A stretch of 60,000 nucleotides of DNA from assembly GCA_903813345.2 (NCBI GenBank), contig CAIIXF020000003.1, positions 27,793,248 through 27,853,247 of the forward strand, written 5' to 3'. The number at the start of each line of letters is the position of its first letter. The first letter of the stretch is position 1. This document shows, piece by piece, positions 52,566-60,000 of this stretch. A program made the translations under genes and the position numbers. Under the pieces are notes generated by a model. That model did no database searches, was not told where the DNA came from, and saw only the letters and a program-made list of their open reading frames with translations. This DNA is from Owenia fusiformis. Its lineage: Eukaryota > Annelida > Polychaeta > Sabellida > Oweniidae.

Positions 52566-54649
52566 GTTTTATATTGCAGTTATACAATGCTTTTATACAA
52601 TCATATAAAGCACTAAGGGTGGAATACGATTCATTATATCATATCCATTACATATAAATTATAGAGTATACTTTAGCCTTATCATGAGGAGAAATTATAT
52701 TGTCTTCACCTCGCAAACGGGTTCGTCTGTAGCTAATACCCTGATGGATGTATTCCCTATGGTAAACATGTTTATTTGTAGTTTATTTGTGTGTTTATGA
52801 ATACAGTAATAAATTGTAATATTGTAAACGTGCTGCTGTGTGGTTCTTTCCCGATATAAATACCACGAAAACATCATCAAAAATACCATGCCACTGTCTT
52901 GCTAAATGCTCATGGAAAACAGTTCTTGTACTTGTTTTGCTTGTACTGCTTTTGCACGAAACAACAAGGCAAATGGTGTACAACAACACAATGGCTAATT
53001 ATCTGTCTATTTGCATGGCAATATGACTTAATGCGCTAAACGTTGCTTCGGGAGTGTTCTCATTAATAAGTTATCAATTATCGCCCAATCATGCAATATT
53101 AATACTTACCTGTGTAACCTGGCACAAGACTGTTGAATTCTGTAAATTAATACAGAGTGGTTGAACATACTGAATATCTAGGAATGATATAGGATTAAAA
53201 TCGTCTATTATTTCTTACTGAAATAAATTTGAGAATCTTGATTTTTTACTTTTTGTATTATATTCTTTTGTATTTTCATTGGATTTCACGCCATCTATAG
53301 ATAACCCTTGCGTCAAATCAGACCATCGCTTCCACATTATGTTGCCTGGAAGGAGGAGGGTTAACAATGAACATCATGACATCTATATGTAGTTTATGAC
53401 AACGATAATTTTCCAAGAACCAAAGTTTGCAATTATCCAACAAGCAATCCTCTCTTCAATGGACTCAATGGTTCAATGGTATTCACCCCGGACAGGCTTA
53501 TTTTCCTGTCCTGTTAACATTTGGTGCGTCAACGGAGAAGATTTAATGAACCACATATCCACATATTCGTTCCACCAGCTTGCGAACTTACCAATGATGA
53601 TTGTTGGGGCACATTGTTCTATCCTAGGATGATCCTAGGTTTTAACAAAACGGGTCAAATCACTAGATATCTTTGTTTTGAGAGGATCATGGGAACTTTT
53701 TTGTACTCAATCGATGTAAGTACTAGCATATAGGCGTATATGCTTGGGTCATCAAACTGAAGTTGTAGCAGCTGAAATCGGATGAAGCAAGATGAGCACA
53801 TTGCAGTTTCTACTTGGATGCGCACATTTTTCAAAAATACCTTGATCCGAAGAGCTCGGATCCCACCTCGTGTAATTACAAATATTCATTCTTAGTAATA
53901 CACCTGAGTAAACATGTTAGTCTCAGCCTTGTCATATCATGGTCAAATACATGTACATGTAAGTCAGATACTCATGCAACAAACTTCAATAAAGTTATAT
54001 TAATTTAATGTTTCTCTCAGATGTTTTTGTATAACATGTTCAGTTGGAATCACAAATGCAAACCTCTTGCCTATTATCTTTCAATTTCCTTTGACAATTT
54101 TCGTACTTTTGAACTTTGAGTCTGCATTTTCAATATGGCAAAAATGACATATTACCTTCAGGTAGTCACATTAATTACCTGTAGTAATATAGTAATGTAT
54201 GAAATGTTATCATGTGTCGATTTGTTAGCTCAAAGTACATACTCATCAATTCATGATACTAATTTTATACGAGGGACATTCGATAAATACGCTCAATCAA
54301 GGTTCAAAGTGTATTGAAATTGACTTGTAATTGAAGTACTGTTTCCAAGGCGTGTTATACATGATTCCTTTATAATACATAGCTAACCCTTTTAAATATC
54401 TTAATAGAACATGTAATGTCTCCAATCTCTGATCTGGGAGTGCAATATTGATACCTAACGAGGTGTTTGGTGAGCGTATTCGTTGCATATTTATAGAATA
54501 CCCCTCGTACAAGTTCCTGTTTTAAGATTTCGAATATACTCAGGATGGCGAAGCAACTAATCTGCTGATTGTCATAATTCCAGGTACGTTGTATCAATTA
54601 TTTGTTTGATTTTGATTCTTGTAAAAGCTTCATGCACATTTTGATATAG

Positions 54650-56876
54650 TGTGACGGAACGTGGCGTCTGGGCCGAGCGGAAACCCGAGTGTCACTTTAA
54701 AACTCTCACGTGGTATGAGAGCCGGCGGGGAACGTCTGTTGGTGAAAGGATTTTGTTGTGTTGATTTTTATTATCGTTCTGCCACTGATATTATACAAGT
54801 AGAATAACAAAGAATGACAAGGGAAATATAATAACTTTGATAAATGTAAAATGATCAATTTAAATTGGAGGAATATGTGAATGAAGAATGATGATAATGA
54901 ATGGTTTGGCCAATATTTAAATTCTACAACATAGCTCCGTGAAACAATTAGAGCACACTTTGATGGCTAGAAGAGCAAAATGTAATGAATACTGAGTACG
55001 GTAGGCTCCTAGCGACTTGAGCTCCAGAGCAAAATGCTATATTCAAACTAATGGCTCCACAAATCTCAATACACAAAATGAGCAAGCAACAGGCTCCGGA
55101 GCAAAGTGTAACATTAAACAAATGGCTCGGAAAGGCTCCGTACACAATAGGAGCAAGCAGCAGGCTCCGGAGCAAAATGTAGTGCTCAAATAAATGCCTC
55201 AGTCAGGCTCCAAACACAATTAGAGTCGGTAACAAGCTCCGGAGCAAAATGTAATGCTCCCAATGAATCAATAAATCAATGAGCCTCAAAGCAAAGCAGG
55301 CTCCAGATCAAAATGCAAGGCTCCGAATTAATAATCAATCAAGCAGGAGCTCTCAATGGGCTCCGGAGCAAAGCACAATGCTCCAAATCAATAGTTAAAC
55401 AGCAAAACAGGAGCTTTGAGAGCAATTAAGTACCTATTGCATATGAATTACTACTACCTTGGTTATACCAATTAAGTCACATAGCAATAGTCTTACACTA
55501 CCTTGCTTCTTTGGAATAAACTCTTTGCTCCACACAAGTGAAATTGGCTCCGGAGCAAAACGTAAGGAGCAGTTTTGGTAAGAGCAATTTGTTACAGATA
55601 TGGCCAATCTTTAGACAAAGAAATATGAATGTTGTAAATTGTAGCAAAAATGAATGTAATGAGATTGGAATAATTGACAGAAGCACTGGGAATTAAGGAT
55701 AAAATTAATGAATATGCGAAACGTTTAAATTGATAGAAATACTGGGGATAAAGAACTGATAATAACGAATGCTAATTAATGGAATATTTCAAATAATGGA
55801 CTGTGAACTGATTGAATGAAGGAACGATGTAAAATTGAATTTATTTCCCTTATCACTCTTGAATTGCAATGGAAATAAAGCAGTAAATGTGGACTAGATT
55901 GACTCACTTTAGCTTCACTTGTTTATATCAAAACAGACACAGTGAATTTAAATGAACAAATAACAAGACTTTATTGTAATAATTACCTTATATCAGAATA
56001 CATAGTCACAAGCAGCGCTGAACGACTTTCAGGCTAACAACGTATCTCCGTGTAAACGCAAGATATATCCAGTTATGTTCAAAATAAATCCACAATAATA
56101 CGATCACCAGTAGCACAAATATCCAGTGTAACTTAATACAGCTATATAAATCCAAAATCTGCTAGGAATCAGTTATAAATCCAATGATACAATTCTGTTA
56201 TAAATCCAAAATGTAATCGCAGGTTCTTACTCTTCAGCATTCAAAACTAGACTGAACATTCCCCGAACGAACGTGAGAAGGTTTAATTTTCGGAACATCT
56301 CTTTCCATATAAGGAAATGCTACTATGACAACAGGTCTGTTAGCTTGCTACAATGTCAAAATAGCTGTCACATCAAAGACTAATAAACCTAGCGCTAGCC
56401 TGTCAATCAAATTACTATGTGGGAAAGTTTGAAAAAGTGTCGGCAAAATGCCGTCAGAAATATAAAACTTGACTGAAAATCACTCTTTTTAAATTACAAT
56501 ATCTCCTAAAGTATGAGATCAAATTCAAAGTTTAATACACCGTTTAAAAGCTCAATTCACCCTTAATTTAAGAAATAATTATTATAATTTACAGACAAAT
56601 ACTCTTCTCTATATTTAATGAGAAAGAACATGAGTAAATAAGAACTGAAATCATGTGTGCCAGGCGGCCGGCAATTAAATAAAACCACACGTTTACACTA
56701 GTTATTCAAACTTATCTTACTCAAAAACTATTATTCCTTTTTGCATGAAATAAAAATGAATAAATCGTTAAAAGAATGTTGTTTTTAACCATATATAAAA
56801 CATAATTTGATCTTGATCAGAAAAGCATGAAAATAAAACTTGAAAATAAATAAGAAAAATGCGCTCCCGCTACACA
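54650..56876 (-). repeat. Probable 3' LTR, about 2.2 kb
   Basis: Bounded by TGTGACGGAACG (plus strand, 54650) and CGCTACACA before a run of six C (56877), i.e. TGTG...CACA next to a polypurine tract on the element strand. It contains an internal array of GGCTCCGGAGCAAAATGT motifs. The length is long for a gypsy LTR and cannot be confirmed without the other copy. Confidence 0.6.
54950..55580. repeat. Palindromic GCTCCGGAGC repeats inside the LTR
   Basis: GCTCC-GGAGC-AAAATGT or close variants begin at 55021, 55093, 55164, 55236, 55300, 55360 and about 55545, spaced 60-72 bp in the regular part. Each is followed 8-20 bp later by another GCTCC/GGCTC word. The GCTCCGGAGC core is a perfect 10-bp palindrome, the shape of a dimeric-protein binding site. 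Confidence 0.8.
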
Positions 56877-56884
56877 CCCCCCAA

Positions 56885-57115
56885 CTTAGAGAAATGTACG
56901 CCCTCGTACATACACACAAAAATAGAAGAAGCGGAAAGCATTTTTCTGACAAACTTATAAATGTAAATACAATGTGAACTCTCAATCACTAAATCTACAC
57001 TATGAACTCCTTACATAGAACCTATTTCCAATAAATCATGTCACTTACATTTGTAACAATCTAAGTACAAAATATTTTCATGTGGAGAAAACAGGATAAA
57101 AGTTTACTTATAAAC
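56885..57115. other. Short non-coding gap before the polypurine tract
   Basis: AT-rich, no reading frame; lies between the zinc-finger frame and the LTR. Confidence 0.5.
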
Positions 57116-58377
57116 TTATATCAAAATGTTACTAAGTGTATCCCTAACATCTGGTTTTTGAGCTTGAGTATGCAACAGTTCTATTAGCTCCATTAGATTA
57201 TTTGGAGCCACTTTGTCATCTTTGTCATGTTGAACGGAAGGTTTAATTTCCAATGTCTCTTTCTCTATATCTGTATTGTCACTGAGCTCTTTCTCATTAT
57301 TGTTCTTATCAATGGAATTGTCTTGTTTTGGCTCCTCTTGATCTGATAGAAGTACTTGTCGGGTGTCACTGTTACTATGATCATGTTTTCCTGGTTCCTC
57401 AGTATCCTTATATTTAAAAGCAGGCGCCTTGGTGCAACCCCTTTTGTGAAGTGAAACAGTTTTGCGTTTTGCAAACGATTTTTGACACCAATGGCACACA
57501 TATCTTGCCTTCCCGGGGTTTCGGGGCTCGGCTTTGGCCTGATGAGCCTGCACACAGTGTCGATTTAGGTTAAACTTTTTTTGAAAATGTTTTTCCACAT
57601 TGATGGCAAGCAAATCTATCCACATCGGATTGGCTTGCATATAAGTCAATGGTCGGAGGAGCGGATGTGTCCATCTTTGATCGCTGTAAAGATATACTAG
57701 TATCCTCTGTGGTTGGAGCAAATGTGGCCATAGGAGACACTGGAGTATCAATTGATGTCACTGTAGTGTTCTCCTTGGATGCAACGGTAGTAGTTGCCGT
57801 TGCCGGCTTAGGCGATATATCTGGGAAGTTGTTTGTAGTCCCCATCATGGCAGATGCTTGCATACAAGCCCTTTGGTAGTCCCAATATGGTGACATACCA
57901 GGTGGCATTTGATGTCCTGGCCATGGTGAAAAGTATGGGTTGGGAAACCTTGGAGCCCGTGGTTGCCAACCTCTCCTCTTTGTGTTGCCTCTGCTGGATC
58001 CCCTGGAAATAAAATCCTCCTGTTCAGAATCTGAACTGGAGACATCATTACACATTAACACATAATCAGTGGCAGAACGAACATAGTTATCTAAATAGCT
58101 CGGAGTCTTTCGCGACCTTGCGGTTTTTCGACGAGCTTTCGGAGCATTTGACATTTTATCATTTACCGAACTATTATCATTGTTAGTGTTGGATGAGCAT
58201 TCATTTAGCTCTCCTCCAGATTTTGAAGGAGGCACAATGGTCTCCAACTTTGTCTTTATTGCTTTTTCCTCTTTTTCACATAAAGAGGGCTTACTATCTT
58301 GCTCCTTTGTTCTGCCACAAAGATCCAATAATGGAGAATCTGGGATCTTCTCATGAGCTATAACTTTACTTTCTATT
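57116..58377 (-). pseudogene. Zinc-finger-coding region downstream of integrase, split by a frame break
   Basis: Open on the minus strand in two overlapping frames: one from inside the pol end down to 57570, the other from about 57750 down to 57116. The first part is Ser/Thr/Asn/Pro-rich with a basic patch (KARRKTARSRK) and a Pro/aromatic stretch (PRFPNPYFSPWPGHQMPPGM), and ends within a C2H2 finger (FACHQCGKTF). The second supplies the rest of that finger (LNRHCVQAH), then YVCHWCQKSFAKRKTVSLHK and an acidic tail ending LSNILI. The break falls at seven T (57576-57582, plus strand), so one extra base, a read error or frameshifting could explain it. The first frame is already open before the pol stop. 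No ATG is needed if it is made as part of pol. The role is unknown; DNA or RNA binding is plausible. Confidence 0.6.
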
Positions 58378-60000
58378 TTACATTTTTCCCATGAGGATGG
58401 AAGCTTCCCTTGGTATTTTTTTCAACTGATCAAAATGAATGATCTTGGGCTTTCCTCCCTTGGGATCAACTATTTTATAAATTACATCGGATATCACTCG
58501 CACTATTTTCCAGGGCCCAATCCAGCGACTCTGGAATTTGGGAGTGATACCTTTTTTTCGCTTGTGATTTTTAAACCACACAGCATCTCCTTCAACATAT
58601 GATTTACCGGCAACCTGTCTGTTATAGTTACGCTGTTGCCTTTCTTGGCTCATTTTTAATCTCTTTCGTGCATGCTCATGCACATTTGACAAACGCTCCC
58701 GTAACTCAGAGACATAATCTCCATGTTTTGTATCATCATCTGGGAGCGGGTCTACAATAATATCAAGGGGAATTCTCAATTCTCTCCCAAGCATCATTTG
58801 AGCAGGAGTTTCACCTATAGACTCCTGTTCTGCAGTTCTATAAGCCATTAAAATAAGAGGAACTTTCAAGTCCCAATCTAATTGGTCCTCGTCATCTTGC
58901 ATGAGTTTAGCAATTCCATCTAACAGAGTACGATTAAATCGTTCAACTAGACCATCACTTTTAGGATTAAATGGAGTGGTACGAGTTTTCTCTATCCCAA
59001 ATATGTTACAAACTTCAGCCATTACTGCCGATTCAAAATTTCTTCCCTGGTCACTGTGAAGTGCCATCGGGAGACCAAATCTAGAGAAAACCTCTTCTAC
59101 CAACTTAGAAGCAACAGTCACTGCCTCCTGGTTTGGAACTGCAAATGCTTCTGGCCATTTAGTAAAATAGTCAGAGCAGACCAAAACATATCTGTTTCCT
59201 CTATTAGAGATTGGGAAAGGCCCTAGAAAGTCTATGGCAAAACGCTCCATGGGCTCCCCAACTACATATTGCTGTAATGGTGCTCTTGGTTTATTCTGAG
59301 GATTTTTCCTAGCACCACAAGTGTTACAGGCTCGACAGTATGCACGAACATCAATATGCTGTCCATGCCAATAGAATCTGACCCTAGTTTTCTGGTATGT
59401 CTTATTCACTCCAAAATGCCCTGAGCTAACATCAGAGTGTGAGTATTTTAACACAGTCTCTTTCATGGACTTGGGAGTTATGATTTGAAGAGTACTCGAA
59501 GTTCCCTCAACATTCTCCCAGAGGCGACATAACACACCATTTTTAATCACTAGTCGATTCCATTGAGCCCAGTAGGTTTTTGTGATTTCAGACTTACTAC
59601 TTATGACTTCCCATGGGGGCCTGTCACTTGAGGCTTTTAATGCATTCCATATCGGGCTGATGTGAGGATCTGCACATTGTGCCTCACTTATATCGTTTAA
59701 TGACCATTCGGGAATCATTGACACACTATGTATAAGATCTTTCTGCTCCGCTAGAAACTTCTGTGAAGCCTCTTTTGGAGGAGTTAGATACTCACTAACA
59801 TTATTATCAGTGATGTCTGGTTTTTCTGGATAATTTCTCAGATATCCACAAACAGTTTCATGATTAGACCGATTGAAGCAACGGTCTTTCTTGAGAGCAT
59901 CTTTTTGCTCTGCTTTACCACACTGACGACAGGGAGCACGAGACATCGCATCTGCATTTAAGTGTTTGCTCCCTGGCCTGTGTTCAATAACAAAGTCATA
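58378..60000 (-). CDS. Pol of a Ty3/gypsy element: RNase H end and integrase (partial)
   Basis: Enters from the right edge in frame. The first visible residues include HRPGSKHLNADAMSR, the C-terminal motif of the RNase H domain. Numbering from the Met of that MSR: linker 20-150, integrase zinc domain H170/H177/C207/C210, catalytic core D239 (AIDFLGPF), D299 (LHSDQGRNF) and E335 (GLVERFNR), then a C-terminal GPY/F-like module (SRWIGPWKIVRV) and HFDQLKK. The DDE triad is complete, so integration activity is possible. The stop (58378) comes 14 codons after a run of seven A (58416-58422, T on plus). In the neighbouring frame the text after that run looks more like the usual end of such integrases, so the stop may result from a one-base insertion. 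Confidence 0.93.
   Translation of the reverse strand, partial: YDFVIEHRPGSKHLNADAMSRAPCRQCGKAEQKDALKKDRCFNRSNHETVCGYLRNYPEKPDITDNNVSEYLTPPKEASQKFLAEQKDLIHSVSMIPEWSLNDISEAQCADPHISPIWNALKASSDRPPWEVISSKSEITKTYWAQWNRLVIKNGVLCRLWENVEGTSSTLQIITPKSMKETVLKYSHSDVSSGHFGVNKTYQKTRVRFYWHGQHIDVRAYCRACNTCGARKNPQNKPRAPLQQYVVGEPMERFAIDFLGPFPISNRGNRYVLVCSDYFTKWPEAFAVPNQEAVTVASKLVEEVFSRFGLPMALHSDQGRNFESAVMAEVCNIFGIEKTRTTPFNPKSDGLVERFNRTLLDGIAKLMQDDEDQLDWDLKVPLILMAYRTAEQESIGETPAQMMLGRELRIPLDIIVDPLPDDDTKHGDYVSELRERLSNVHEHARKRLKMSQERQQRNYNRQVAGKSYVEGDAVWFKNHKRKKGITPKFQSRWIGPWKIVRVISDVIYKIVDPKGGKPKIIHFDQLKKIPREASILMGKM

Larger units (their letters stand above)
50630..54649. other. Region downstream of aquaporin C, repeats but no gene
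   Basis: Contains a set of large palindromes (51990-52260 and 52265-52410), a 20-bp tandem repeat (52463-52565) and short TTATAGTATATAAGTTCTC-like repeats around 51860-51930. The remaining open frames have no family motifs. Confidence 0.5.
54650..60000 (-). mobile_element. Second Ty3/gypsy LTR retrotransposon, 3' part (continues past window)
   Basis: Element orientation is minus. From right to left: the end of RNase H and integrase (60000-58378), a zinc-finger-coding extension (58377-57116), a short non-coding gap, a GGGGGG polypurine stretch (56877-56884) and a probable 3' LTR (56876-54650). The LTR would start TGTGTAGCGG and end CCGTCACA, inverted TGTG/CACA ends. The partner LTR, the PBS and gag lie outside, so the boundaries rest on these ends alone. 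Two single-base breaks in A7 runs interrupt the coding part. Confidence 0.8.

Noticed and set aside
53396-53733. Two overlapping plus-strand frames of 70-78 codons
   Set aside because: No family motif, splice context or codon pattern; likely chance.

Overview
The window is eukaryotic nuclear DNA from an invertebrate animal. It is AT-rich, has split genes with GT-AG introns, and is crowded with DNA transposons, LTR elements, LINE remnants and minisatellites. The repeat style (palindromic MITEs, SCAN-type Ty3/gypsy elements, a jockey/CR1-like LINE) suits a mollusc or related lophotrochozoan, but the species cannot be fixed from sequence alone.

Layout. 1360-7128 (+) is the larger 3' part of a type-B carboxylesterase/cholinesterase-like gene; its N-terminal exons are not visible. 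About 100 bp past its stop sits a young LTR retrotransposon (7230-12701, coding on the minus strand) with two 877-bp LTRs. It carries SCAN-type gag, protease and a truncated integrase, and no reverse transcriptase. 12840-14840 holds two opposed, decayed LINE fragments. Three paralogous aquaporin genes follow: A (+, 16784-25222), B (-, 37749-41544) and C (+, 48399-50629). All share one architecture: a long first exon, a middle exon of exactly 81 nt, and a short last exon, with both introns in phase 0. All three keep both NPA motifs and the aromatic/arginine residues of water channels (F/H/A/R, F/H/S/R and F/H/A/R). They look like local duplicates of one orthodox water-channel gene. From 54650 to the window end lies the 3' part of a second Ty3/gypsy element (minus strand), with a probable 2.2-kb LTR, a zinc-finger region downstream of integrase, and the RNase H end/integrase part of pol.

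Between the genes are TIR elements with TA target duplications (28458-29332, 30591-31112, 39074-39966, 45536-46024), several large palindromes, and tandem arrays. The most striking array is 32.5-36.3 kb. Its 54-bp unit is half the end of a TA-inserting MITE family present elsewhere in the window, and the array is nested in a 1112-bp higher-order repeat.

Most interesting observation: aquaporin B ends at a TGA in a leaky-looking context (TGA CAA CGA). The same frame stays open for 84 more codons and ends in a possible PDZ ligand. This recalls the readthrough-extended form of mammalian AQP4, but it rests on sequence only.
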